From: Alteriqipengyuania abyssalis
GTDB taxonomy: Bacteria > Pseudomonadota > Alphaproteobacteria > Sphingomonadales > Sphingomonadaceae
NCBI RefSeq assembly: GCF_019857185.1
Contig: NZ_JAHWXP010000001.1
Span: 248,001 to 312,000, forward strand
Length of the DNA: 64,000 nt
Reading direction: 5' to 3'
In this document: positions 1 to 8,468 of the stretch, piece by piece
How the letters are laid out: each line of letters starts with the position of its first letter
How positions within the stretch are numbered: the first letter of the stretch is position 1
Position numbers and translations under genes: made by a program
Notes under the pieces: generated by a model
What the model saw: only the letters and a program-made list of their open reading frames with translations
Told to the model about the DNA's origin: nothing
Database searches by the model: none

Positions 1-1244
1 TGCGCGCAGCGGTGCTTTCCGCGATCGAGCGCAGCGGATCGCTGGGCGAGGCGCGGGCTGCGCGGGACGAGGCGGAGGCGCGCCGCAACGAGGTGCGCAC
101 GCAGGAGACGCCGACCCTCGAACTTGGCGTCAGTTCCTTCCGCGTGATCTCGCGCGACTTTTCCAACGATCCGCAGAACTTCCTCGAGCGCTCGCGTCCG
201 TCCAAGCGGACCGACGCCACGCTGCGCGCGAGCCAGCTCCTGTTCGATTTCGGCGCGACGGTGCAGCGGATCGAGGCGGCCAATGCGCGTATCGAGGTCG
301 CCATCGCGCAGATCGACGACACTGCCAACCAGACCGCCCTGCGCACGGTTTCCGTCCAGAGCGATGTCCATGGCCGGCGTACCCTGGTGCAGCTGGGCAG
401 CGCCTTCGTCGCGAGCCTTTACGACCTGCGCGCCAAGATGGTCGAGCGGGTCGGCGAGGGCGTGTCCTCCGAAGTCGATCTGGCGCAGGTCGATGGCTAC
501 ATCGCGCAGGCAGAGGCGCAGCAGGCCGATTTCGAGCGCGGGCTGGCCGCCGCCGAAGCCGCCTATTTCGAGCTGGTCGGCGCTCCTGCGCCACCCGGGC
601 TGGGGCGCCCCCCGGTGCCCTTCGTGCTCGCCGGATCGGTCCCCGCAGAGGGTGGGCAGACCGCCGCGCTGCTCGATACATTGCCCCAGGTACGCGCCGC
701 CAGCGCGGGCCTGCGCGCTGCCGAGCGGGAGGCGAAGGCGGCCCGGGCCGACATCCTGCCCAAGGTCACGCTGTCGGTCGATGCAGGGCGCTACGACATT
801 ATCGAGAGCACGCGGGACTACGACATCCGCGCCACCGTCAACCTCAATTTCCGCCTGTTCGGAGGTGAGAAGCAGCGCGCCGACCAGGCCGAGGCGCGGC
901 AGGCCGGCGCGCAGGCGCGGCTCGACCGGCTGCGCGACGAAGCGCTGCGCAATGCGCGAATTGCCGCGACCGACGTGGCCGCGCTGGAGAAGGCCGAAGC
1001 GGCGGTGCGGATGAGCTACTTGTCCAGTCGCCGCGCAAAGAGCGCTGTTTTCGAGCGGTTTCAGGTGGCGCGCGCAGCCCTGCTTGATGTACTGGTCGCC
1101 GAGTCGAACTATTTCGATGTCGCCACGCGCTATCTGCAGACCGTCACCGAGCTTGATGTTGCGCGCTATGTTTTTCTCGCCCGGACCGGTAGCCTTCAGG
1201 ATGCCCTGGGTATCGACAGCGCGATGATCGCGGACACACCATGA
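1..1244 (+). CDS. TolC-family outer membrane efflux protein of a type I secretion system (5' truncated)
   Basis: Outer-membrane channel protein that completes a type I secretion conduit. The reading frame is already open at base 3 and the text around 'LSAIERSGSLGEARAARDEAEARRNE' matches the first helical hairpin of TolC-like proteins, so the signal peptide and true start lie upstream; the GTG at base 12 is probably internal. About 410 residues are present, rich in long Ala/Glu/Arg helices, with two OEP-type halves: a first coiled-coil block to about residue 190 and a second containing 'RADILPKVTLSVDAGRYD' and 'LFGGEKQRADQAEARQ'. Its stop overlaps the start of the ABC exporter by four bases (ATGA), showing translational coupling. 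Family assignment is secure; the exact missing length is unknown. Confidence 0.88.
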   Translation, partial: RAAVLSAIERSGSLGEARAARDEAEARRNEVRTQETPTLELGVSSFRVISRDFSNDPQNFLERSRPSKRTDATLRASQLLFDFGATVQRIEAANARIEVAIAQIDDTANQTALRTVSVQSDVHGRRTLVQLGSAFVASLYDLRAKMVERVGEGVSSEVDLAQVDGYIAQAEAQQADFERGLAAAEAAYFELVGAPAPPGLGRPPVPFVLAGSVPAEGGQTAALLDTLPQVRAASAGLRAAEREAKAARADILPKVTLSVDAGRYDIIESTRDYDIRATVNLNFRLFGGEKQRADQAEARQAGAQARLDRLRDEALRNARIAATDVAALEKAEAAVRMSYLSSRRAKSAVFERFQVARAALLDVLVAESNYFDVATRYLQTVTELDVARYVFLARTGSLQDALGIDSAMIADTP

Positions 1245-2980
1245 CCGACAGTGCGATCCCCGATCCCAAGCCGCGTTTCGCGCGCTGGCTGATGGAGCCG
1301 ATGCTGGCCAACAAGGCGATCTACATAAAGGTCGGCCTGGCGGCGACGATGATCAACCTGTTCGGGATCGTCACCTCGCTCTACACGATGACGGTCTACG
1401 ACCGGGTGCTGCCCAACAACGCGTTCAATTCGCTGCTCGCGCTGTCGATTGGCCTGGGCATCGTGATCGTGTTCGATTTCGTGCTGCGGGTGCTGCGCGC
1501 CTATTTCATCGATTTCGCGGGCGTGGATATCGATGCCAAGGTCGGCGCGCAGGTGTTCGACAAGCTGCTGACCATGCGGCTCGACGGCAAGCGCCGCTCC
1601 ACCGGCGCGATCACCGGGGTGATGCGCGAGCTGGAAACGCTGCGCGATTTCTTCGCCTCGGCCACGATGACCGCGCTGGTCGATATTCCTTTCATCCTGC
1701 TGACGCTGGTGATCATCGCGATGATCGGCGGGGTGGTGGTGTTCGTGCCGCTGGTGCTGATCCCGATCGTGATCGCGGCGGGCTGGATCACCAGCCCCGC
1801 GCTCGACCGGCTCGCCGCGCGCTCGCTGGGCCAGGCGCTCGACAAGCAGACCGTGCTGGTCGAGACGGTCGGCTCGCTTGAAATGGTCAAGAGTGCGGGT
1901 GCGGGCGGTCTGCTGACCGAACGCTGGCTGCGCTCGCTCCAGATGCATGGAGACTATTCCTCGCGCCAGCGCCTGATCTCGACCATGTCGGTCACCATCG
2001 CGGCCTCGGCCAACACGATTTCCTATGCCGGGGTGGTCGTCGTGGGCGTGTTCCAGATCGCGGACGACAAGATGACGATGGGCGCGCTGATCGCGTGCTC
2101 TATCCTCGGCGGGCGAGCGATGCAGCCGCTGGCGCAGATCGCCTCGCTGCTTTCGCGCATCTCGACCACGCGGCTGGCCTATCGCCAGATCGACGAGATG
2201 ATGGAGCAGAAATCGGAGGCGGGCGGGGACGATGCGCTCAAGCCCGCCCGGCTGGATGGCAGGGTGGAGCTGCGCAATGTCACCTTCACCTATCCTGGGG
2301 CTGCGGAAAAGACGCTCGACGGGCTGTCGCTGACGGTCCAGCCGGGCGATCACATCGCGCTGCTGGGGCGCGTGGGGTCAGGCAAGTCGACCATCGCGAA
2401 GCTGCTGCTCAATCTCTACGATCCGCAGGAAGGCCTCGTGCTGGTCGATGGGACGGATGTGCGCCAGTACGATGCCAAGGCCGCGCGCCGCCATGTCGGC
2501 GTGGTGCTGCAGGACCCCTCGCTGCTGACCGGGACCGTGCGCGAGAATATCGCGCTGGGCCGGCCCGAGGTCGACATGGAAGAGGTGCTGCGCGCGTGCA
2601 AGGTATCGGGCGCGCACGACTTCCTCGGCCGGATGGCCAATGGTTACGACCTGCGGCTGGCCGATCGCGGCGACAGCCTTTCGGGCGGGCAGCGCCAGTC
2701 GATCGCGATCGCCCGCGCGCTGGCGGGCAAGCCGCCGGTGCTGGTGTTCGACGAGCCGACCAGCGCGATGGACAATGCCACCGAATACGAGATGATCACG
2801 CGGCTCGAGCAGGAAATCAAAGGGCGTACCTTCATCCTCATCACCCATCGGCCCGCGCTGTTGCGGCTGGTGAACAGGGTCGCGGTGATCGAGAACGGGC
2901 GGGTCGCGGTCGATGGCCCGCGTGATGCTGTCCTGAAGGAACTGCAGCGGCCCAAGTCGGCGACGGTATCTGCATCGTGA
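1241..2980 (+). CDS. Type I secretion ABC transporter, permease/ATPase (LapB/PrtD-like)
   Basis: Inner-membrane ABC exporter that powers secretion of a protein substrate through the HlyD/TolC conduit. It has 579 residues: a short cytoplasmic start without a C39 peptidase-like domain, a transmembrane domain at about 28-310 (hydrophobic stretches near 30-50, 65-85, 145-185 and 250-290) and a C-terminal ATPase. Visible ATPase motifs are Walker A GRVGSGKST (376-384, K382), signature LSGGQ (480-484), Walker B LVFDE (D504-E505) and the switch histidine H536. It overlaps both the TolC-like gene and the HlyD-like gene by four bases, so the three form a tight operon. The lack of a peptidase domain and the downstream serralysin argue for a protease/RTX exporter rather than a bacteriocin exporter. 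Confidence 0.93.
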   Translation: MTDSAIPDPKPRFARWLMEPMLANKAIYIKVGLAATMINLFGIVTSLYTMTVYDRVLPNNAFNSLLALSIGLGIVIVFDFVLRVLRAYFIDFAGVDIDAKVGAQVFDKLLTMRLDGKRRSTGAITGVMRELETLRDFFASATMTALVDIPFILLTLVIIAMIGGVVVFVPLVLIPIVIAAGWITSPALDRLAARSLGQALDKQTVLVETVGSLEMVKSAGAGGLLTERWLRSLQMHGDYSSRQRLISTMSVTIAASANTISYAGVVVVGVFQIADDKMTMGALIACSILGGRAMQPLAQIASLLSRISTTRLAYRQIDEMMEQKSEAGGDDALKPARLDGRVELRNVTFTYPGAAEKTLDGLSLTVQPGDHIALLGRVGSGKSTIAKLLLNLYDPQEGLVLVDGTDVRQYDAKAARRHVGVVLQDPSLLTGTVRENIALGRPEVDMEEVLRACKVSGAHDFLGRMANGYDLRLADRGDSLSGGQRQSIAIARALAGKPPVLVFDEPTSAMDNATEYEMITRLEQEIKGRTFILITHRPALLRLVNRVAVIENGRVAVDGPRDAVLKELQRPKSATVSAS

Positions 2981-4416
2981 ACGCGAATACGCCTCCTCCT
3001 CCCGCAGACGGCGCAGGCCAGAACCGCTCGGCAGCCGAGCCGGCGCAGCTGCTGCGGTCGCCCTTTGCGCCCGAACCCGAGGTGCGCGAGGTGGGCGCCG
3101 CGCCGCCCGAGGATCAGGAACCCAGCGGGCTGGAAACGCTGATCGAACGGTTCAGGCCGGGCGGGGCGGCCAATCTGCTGCTGGTGATGATCCTGCTGTT
3201 CACCGTCGCGGCGGTGACATGGGCTGCGGTGACCGAACTCGACCGCACCGTGCGGGCCACCGGGCGGGTGATCCCGCTGGGGCGGTTGCAGGTCGTCTCC
3301 AACCAGGAGGGCGGGATCGTTTCGGAGATTCTGGTCGAGACCGGCGACCTGGTCGACAAGGGCCAGCCGATGGTGCTGCTCGACCTGACCGAAGCGGGGT
3401 CCGATCTGCAAAGCAAGCAGGCGACGCTGGACGCGCTCAACGCCAAGATCGCGCGGCTGGAGGCAGAGATCGCCGGGCGGCGGCCGGTCTATCCGGTGGC
3501 GGATAATCCCGAAACCGCGGCGCAGATCCGGATCGAACAATCGCTCCATGCCGCGCGGCTTGCAGAGCTGGCCGATGCTGAGTCCGTGGCGCGCGCGCGG
3601 ATCGGCCAGGCGCAACGCTCCGTGACGCAGGCCGAGGCGGCACTGGCGGGGCGGCGCACCGCGGCGCAGCTCGCCCGCAGCGAGGCGGATACGATCGCCG
3701 GGCTGGTTGCCAAGGGCATCGAGCCGCGCCTCGCCGGGCAGCAGGCGGAAGCGCAGGCGTCGATGGCGCAGAGCGAGGCGGAGCAGGCGCTGGCCGCGGT
3801 CACGCAGGCGCGCGATGCGGTGTCCGAAGCGCGCGCCGGGCTGACCCAGGTGCGCAATTCGTGGCGCGCGCAGGCGGGCGACGAACTCGCCACCGCGCAG
3901 GCGGAACTGGCGAGCCGGCAAGAGGTGATGCCCGCGCTGGTCGCCCGCGTCGAACGCTCGACCATCACATCGCCGGTGCGCGGACGGGTCAACCGCGTGC
4001 TGGTGACCACGATCGGCGCGGCGGTCGCTCCCGGTGCCGAAATCGTCGAGGTGGTCGCATCGAGCGAACAGCTCGCGATCGAGGCGAGCGTGGCACCGCA
4101 GGACATTGCCTCGGTGCGGCTCGGCCAGCGTGCAACGATCGACATCAGCGCCTATGATTCAGCGGTATACGGCTCGATCCACGGAGGGGTGATCTCGATC
4201 TCTCCGGATGCCACCGTCAACGAGCGGACGGGCGAAAGTTTCTACGCGGTGCAGGTGCGTGCCGATCTCGACGAACTGCGCGAGAAGACGGGACGCGAGC
4301 AGCCATTGACTGCGGGTATGACTGCCTCCGTAAACTTACTCGGCGACAAGCGATCGGTTCTGTCCTATATCCTGACGCCGATTACGCGGCTGAGAGACCG
4401 TGCGTTCCGCGAATAG
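2977..4416 (+). CDS. HlyD-family type I secretion periplasmic adaptor
   Basis: Membrane fusion protein linking the ABC exporter to the TolC-like channel. It has 479 residues: a proline-rich cytoplasmic N-terminus, a single membrane span at about 66-85, a lipoyl-like half-motif near 95-130 ('SNQEGGIVSEILVETGDLV'), a long Ala/Gln/Glu coiled-coil hairpin at about 140-320, and a second lipoyl half plus beta-barrel region starting near 'ITSPVRGRVNRV'. The GTG start overlaps the exporter stop (GTGA), which fixes the start and indicates coupling. The family is clear; the substrate is inferred from the protease gene downstream. Confidence 0.93.
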   Translation: MNANTPPPPADGAGQNRSAAEPAQLLRSPFAPEPEVREVGAAPPEDQEPSGLETLIERFRPGGAANLLLVMILLFTVAAVTWAAVTELDRTVRATGRVIPLGRLQVVSNQEGGIVSEILVETGDLVDKGQPMVLLDLTEAGSDLQSKQATLDALNAKIARLEAEIAGRRPVYPVADNPETAAQIRIEQSLHAARLAELADAESVARARIGQAQRSVTQAEAALAGRRTAAQLARSEADTIAGLVAKGIEPRLAGQQAEAQASMAQSEAEQALAAVTQARDAVSEARAGLTQVRNSWRAQAGDELATAQAELASRQEVMPALVARVERSTITSPVRGRVNRVLVTTIGAAVAPGAEIVEVVASSEQLAIEASVAPQDIASVRLGQRATIDISAYDSAVYGSIHGGVISISPDATVNERTGESFYAVQVRADLDELREKTGREQPLTAGMTASVNLLGDKRSVLSYILTPITRLRDRAFRE

Positions 4417-4474
4417 ACCCGAGGCGTCAGCGCTCGTCTGATTGGCGGATATCGGCCCGGGGAGTGGGATAGCT

Positions 4475-4942
4475 ATGCGGACATTGCGGCCATGCCAGCG
4501 ACCCATGCGGATCGTCCGGTCGAGTCTTCTTACCGCCGGGCTTGTGGGAGGGATTTTGCTGATGACGACCGGCTGCACCGCTGCGACCGTTCCGGGCGAC
4601 ACCCGTTTCTACTGCTCGATCGAAGGGGCCAAGCTGTTCGAACAGCGGATGACCCGCGACCAGATCTGTGCCCGGCTGAAGGCCCGGCTGGATGCCGCGC
4701 TTGGTCGACAGACGGTTATGGCCGAAGACAGCGCGCCCGCCGGTGACGGCGGCGACTGGGTCCAGGCGAGCGCAAGCTTCTCGGCCAACGGCATTGCCAG
4801 ATTGAACATTACCCGGTCGCAAGCGGGCGACAGGACCGAATTTCCCGAAGTCGAATACATGCTGCTGGATCGTCCGGCAGATGGCGACTTGGTAGATCGC
4901 TTGGCCGATCAGGCAGTTAACACCATTTCGACGAATCAGTAA
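4475..4942 (+). CDS. Small putative lipoprotein/secreted protein next to the T1SS operon
   Basis: I do not recognise a family. The ATG at 4475 is chosen because a purine-rich site (GGGGAGTGGGA, 4459-4469) sits just before it; a TTG upstream at 4442 and an ATG at 4505 are alternatives. The 155-residue product starts with a basic region and a hydrophobic segment ending LLMTTGC, which resembles a lipoprotein signal, though Thr at position -3 is not the usual residue, so ordinary secretion is also possible. The rest is a small hydrophilic domain with one further pair of cysteines (FYCS, QICAR). It lies between the secretion operon and its likely cargo, so it may serve export or be a protease inhibitor, as in aprI/inh loci; no inhibitor motif was recognised. 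Confidence 0.6.
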   Translation: MRTLRPCQRPMRIVRSSLLTAGLVGGILLMTTGCTAATVPGDTRFYCSIEGAKLFEQRMTRDQICARLKARLDAALGRQTVMAEDSAPAGDGGDWVQASASFSANGIARLNITRSQAGDRTEFPEVEYMLLDRPADGDLVDRLADQAVNTISTNQ

Positions 4943-4984
4943 CCGTGTTATCCACGATCAGTTTTTCTTTGAGGGGAGAGTAAG

Positions 4985-7903
4985 ATGCCCGATGGCGTGC
5001 TGGGGTCGACCGCGACGACGACCAATGTTTCCGTACCTGGAACCTACAGCGGGGAGGCGATCGACACTTCGGGTGACCACGACTGGTATCGGGTCTTTCT
5101 GACTGCGGGGCAGACGTACTCCTTCACCACCAGCGCGCCGCAGAGCGGAAGCGGTGTCGATACGATCCTGACCTTGCGCGACGCCAACGGCAACCAGATC
5201 GCGACCAACGACGACATCGCCTATCCGGGAAACACCTATTCGGAGATCAGGTTTACAGCGACCACCTCGGGCGGATATTATCTCGATGTCGGCGCCTACA
5301 GCACCGGCACCGGCGGCTATACCCTCACGACCGCGCTTGCCGAAGCGCTGCCGATCTTCACCAACGACCAGATTTCGGACCAGCTGACCTCGGGTTACTG
5401 GGGCGGTAGCACCCGCCGCTGGAACGTTGTCCCGGGCGGTACGATCACCGTCAACCTGACCGGTCTGACCGCCGAAGGGCAGTTCCTCGCCCGCGAGGCG
5501 CTCAACCTGTGGACCGACGTCACGGGGATCAATTTCAGCGAGATCACGACCAGCGCGCAGATCACCTTCGACGACAACGAGTCCGGTGCCTTCGCCGGCG
5601 GCTCGACGTCCAACGGGTTCTTCACCGGCAACAGCAGGGTCAATGTCTCGACCGATTGGCTGACGAATTACGGCACCACGCTGAACACCTATTCGTTCCA
5701 GACCTATATTCACGAGATCGGCCATGCGCTGGGGCTTGGTCACGGTGGCAACTATAACGGATCGGCCAACTATCCGGCCGACGCCCTGTACCAGAACGAC
5801 AGCTGGAACACGACGATCATGTCGTACTTCTCGCCGGGCGAGAACACCTATTTCAGCCAGCAGGGCTTCACCTATCAGTACACCATCACGCCGATGGTGG
5901 CCGATATCATCTCGACCAATGGCGGGCTCTATGCCTCCTATGCGGGCACCCGCACGGGCGACACGACCTACGGGTTCAACAATACCTCTGGCCGCGCGGT
6001 TTACGACGCATCGGTCAACGCCAACGCGACCGTGGCGATCATCGACCATGGCGGGATCGACACGCTCGACTATTCCTTCACCAATGCTTCCTACACCCAG
6101 CTGATCAACCTCAATCCTGAGGTCTTCGGCAACACCCGCGGGCGTGTCGGCAATCTGGTGATCGCGCGCGGCACGGTGATCGAGAACGCCATCGGCGGAG
6201 CCGGGGTGGACACGATCATCGGCAATAGTGCGGACAACATCCTGCGCGGCAATGCGGGCAACGACACGATCGATGGCGGTCTGGGCACGGATACCGCGGT
6301 GTTCTCCGGCAACCGTGCGGATTACACCATCACCAACCTGAGCGGTGGCCGCGTACAGGTATCCGGGACCGACGGCACCGATACCCTGACCGGTATCGAG
6401 CGGCTGATGTTCGACGACATGGTGCTGGGGCGCAGCGGTGCCAGCTTCGGCAACGCAACCCAGGCCTATGCCGGCTTTGGCTACAGCCAGTCGGCCGGTG
6501 CCTGGTCCGATGACACCACCTATCCGCGCATCGCGCAGGATATGAACGGCGATGGCCGGGCCGACCTGGTCGGGTTCGGCGGAGATGGCGTGTACGTCGC
6601 CTTGTCGAACGGTTCGGGCGGCTTCGGCAATGCCTTCCTCGCCTATAACAGCTTCGGTGCCAGCCAGACCGGTGGCGGCTGGAGCAGCAACGACGTCTAT
6701 CCGCGCACCATTGCCGATGTGAATGGCGATGGCCGTGTCGACCTGATCGGTTTCGGTTCGGCGGGCGTGTACGTGGCGCTCGGCCAAGCGCCGTCGGGTG
6801 GGCAACAGCTTGCCTTCGGCGACGTTGCGCTGGTCTATAACGGCTTCGGTGCGAGCGATGCGGCCGGCGGGTGGACCAATGACTCCACCTATCCCCGTAC
6901 GGTCGCGGACGTAAACGGCGATGGTCGTGCGGATCTGATCGGCTTTGGCGCCGCGGGCGTTTACGTCTCGCTCGGCCAGGCCAATGGCACTTTCGGCGCA
7001 ACCAATCTGGCGCTCAACGGATTTGGTGCGAGCGATAGCGGCGGCGGCTGGTCGTCGGTCGATCGCTTCCCGCGGCAGATCGCCGACGTCAACGGCGATG
7101 GCCGCGCCGACATCGTCGGCTTCGGCGGCAATGGTGCCTACGTATCGCTGGGTCAGGCCGACGGCACGTTCGGCTCCACGATCCTGGGCATTGCCGGCTT
7201 CGGTTATTCCGCTGCCGGTGGTGGCTGGGCCAGCGACGATACCTATCCGCGACGCGTGGCCGACGTGAATGGTGACGGATATGCCGACATTGTCGGCTTC
7301 GGTTCGGGTGGTGCCTTTGTTTCGCTTTCGCAGGGCGACGGCACCTTCGCCTCTCCGATCCTCGCGATCGCTTCTTACGGGGCCAGCGATGCCGCAGGTG
7401 GCTGGACCTCCAATGATCGCTTCGTGCGCACCATCGCGGATGTCGATGGCGACGGGATCGGCGATATCGTCGGCTTCGGTGGGGACTGGACCTACGTCTC
7501 CTACGGCGGGTCGGACTTCACCCAGGTCCAGGCGACCTCGGGCGAGCTGCAGTTCGCTGCCGAGGCCGCGGCGAATGAAGCGAACCTCGCCAATCGCGGG
7601 ATCGAGATCGAGCCCGATCTTACCATCCCGATCGAACAGTATAGCGGTTGCCCGTGCGGCGGCGCGGCCTGCAGCCATGGCTATGATGACGCGGTGGCCG
7701 CGTTGCAGAACCTGGGCGAGGGTGATGGTGCCTTCGTGGCGGAGAACCCCGCCGACGTGTTCTACCCCGTGGCAGATTATGTGCCCTCGCAGGCAGTCGA
7801 AGGCATTATGTTCGCCGATGGTAATTTTGCGGCACCAGGCATGATGTTCATGGGCGGCGGCCGGGGCGGCATGATCGATCCCGATCCCGTGCTGATCTAC
7901 TGA
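4985..7903 (+). CDS. Serralysin-type (M10B) zinc metalloprotease with PPC domain, RTX and FG-GAP/VCBS repeats
   Basis: Probable extracellular protease exported by the upstream type I system. The 972-residue protein has no Sec signal peptide. Domains in order: a pre-peptidase C-terminal (PPC) domain at about 12-118; a serralysin catalytic domain at about 120-330 with zinc site HEIGHALGLGH (H243, H247, H253; catalytic E244) and Met-turn TIMSY (M279, Y281); a short RTX-like calcium roll near 403-435 (GGAGVDTI, NAGNDTIDGG); six FG-GAP/VCBS-like repeats whose D-x-N/D-G-D-G loops start at D519, D578, D642, D701, D760 and D819; and a tail ending PDPVLIY, an acidic residue followed by hydrophobics as in many T1SS signals. 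Unusual points are the PPC domain at the N-terminus and three cysteines (889, 891, 896) in the tail. A GAGGGGAGAG ribosome site precedes the ATG. Confidence 0.92.
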   Translation: MPDGVLGSTATTTNVSVPGTYSGEAIDTSGDHDWYRVFLTAGQTYSFTTSAPQSGSGVDTILTLRDANGNQIATNDDIAYPGNTYSEIRFTATTSGGYYLDVGAYSTGTGGYTLTTALAEALPIFTNDQISDQLTSGYWGGSTRRWNVVPGGTITVNLTGLTAEGQFLAREALNLWTDVTGINFSEITTSAQITFDDNESGAFAGGSTSNGFFTGNSRVNVSTDWLTNYGTTLNTYSFQTYIHEIGHALGLGHGGNYNGSANYPADALYQNDSWNTTIMSYFSPGENTYFSQQGFTYQYTITPMVADIISTNGGLYASYAGTRTGDTTYGFNNTSGRAVYDASVNANATVAIIDHGGIDTLDYSFTNASYTQLINLNPEVFGNTRGRVGNLVIARGTVIENAIGGAGVDTIIGNSADNILRGNAGNDTIDGGLGTDTAVFSGNRADYTITNLSGGRVQVSGTDGTDTLTGIERLMFDDMVLGRSGASFGNATQAYAGFGYSQSAGAWSDDTTYPRIAQDMNGDGRADLVGFGGDGVYVALSNGSGGFGNAFLAYNSFGASQTGGGWSSNDVYPRTIADVNGDGRVDLIGFGSAGVYVALGQAPSGGQQLAFGDVALVYNGFGASDAAGGWTNDSTYPRTVADVNGDGRADLIGFGAAGVYVSLGQANGTFGATNLALNGFGASDSGGGWSSVDRFPRQIADVNGDGRADIVGFGGNGAYVSLGQADGTFGSTILGIAGFGYSAAGGGWASDDTYPRRVADVNGDGYADIVGFGSGGAFVSLSQGDGTFASPILAIASYGASDAAGGWTSNDRFVRTIADVDGDGIGDIVGFGGDWTYVSYGGSDFTQVQATSGELQFAAEAAANEANLANRGIEIEPDLTIPIEQYSGCPCGGAACSHGYDDAVAALQNLGEGDGAFVAENPADVFYPVADYVPSQAVEGIMFADGNFAAPGMMFMGGGRGGMIDPDPVLIY
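6470..7540 (+). repeat. Six in-gene tandem repeats (about 177-bp period) in the protease gene
   Basis: Within the metalloprotease gene a unit of 59 codons (one interval is 64) recurs six times. Each unit reads roughly GFG-S-GGW-DxYPR-IADVNGDGRADxVGFG-GVYVxLGQ and contains one calcium-type loop. The regular spacing and high DNA similarity indicate expansion by tandem duplication; the fourth to sixth units are exactly 59 residues apart. The fold is probably beta-propeller-like, as in other FG-GAP/VCBS proteins. Confidence 0.85.
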
Positions 7904-7925
7904 CGCCACATCCTATTTCTCAGGG

Positions 7926-7966
7926 CGACCCCACCGGTTGGCGCAGGCCGACCGGTGGGGTCGTTT
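7926..7966 (+). terminator. Rho-independent terminator after the protease gene
   Basis: A perfect 13-bp inverted repeat (CGACCCCACCGGT at 7926-7938 and ACCGGTGGGGTCG at 7951-7963) with a 12-base loop is followed by TTTCGTT. It starts 22 bases after the protease stop codon and would end the T1SS/protease transcription unit. Confidence 0.85.
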
Positions 7967-8099
7967 CGTTCTGCCGCGCGCAAACTCCCCCCTCAACCGG
8001 TCGCCTCTCTATCGACGTCGCGGCTTGACGGTCGGGGCGCGGGTTGCAAACTTCCTCCTGCGCAAAGGTTCTGCGAACCGCTGTGGAGGGGGAAAGGCA

Positions 8100-8423
8100 A
8101 TGGTTCACAAGATCGCACCGGCTGCGGTGCTGGCGGCGCTATGCGCCTGCCCGTCGATGGCGCAACAACCGCAGAGGGCCGAACTGGTCCGGGTCGAGCG
8201 CGGGGTGGAGAGCGCTTTTTTCAGCGACACCAGCGAGGCGCGGCGAGAGCTGGCGGCGAAGGTTGAGATGGCGGCGCGCATGGCCTGCGCGGATTCGTGG
8301 ACGCCACGCACCACGATCTACGAATCGATCGATTATCAGGTCGACTGGTCGGAGGGCGACCGTGCGCATCCGGACAAGCGCAAGGCGATCGCGCGCAATA
8401 TCAGCGTGCGCTGTCGCCTCTAG
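8100..8423 (+). CDS. Small secreted hypothetical protein
   Basis: A 107-residue protein with an N-terminal signal peptide (about residues 1-21, cleavage near PSMA-QQ). The ATG at 8100 is preferred over an upstream GTG because a strong GGAGGGGGAAAGG site precedes it and the signal peptide begins there. The mature part contains two cysteines (MACAD, VRCRL) that may form a disulfide. It loosely resembles the short periplasmic UrcA family in size and in the Ala/Arg helix before the first cysteine, but not enough to name it. It stands alone after the protease terminator. Confidence 0.65.
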   Translation: MVHKIAPAAVLAALCACPSMAQQPQRAELVRVERGVESAFFSDTSEARRELAAKVEMAARMACADSWTPRTTIYESIDYQVDWSEGDRAHPDKRKAIARNISVRCRL

Positions 8424-8468
8424 CGGGCGCTCTGGTTACTCGGGCGTGGCCGCGCTAGAGCCGTGCGG

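Noticed and set aside
4958-7909. A 983-codon open frame antisense to the metalloprotease
   Set aside because: It is the mirror of the regular repeat codons on the plus strand; its product has low-complexity His/Arg/Gly/Ile composition, no recognisable domain, and the plus-strand frame has clear protease motifs.
8100-8423. Naming the small secreted protein as UrcA family
   Set aside because: Only size and one helix pattern agree; the conserved core of UrcA could not be seen.
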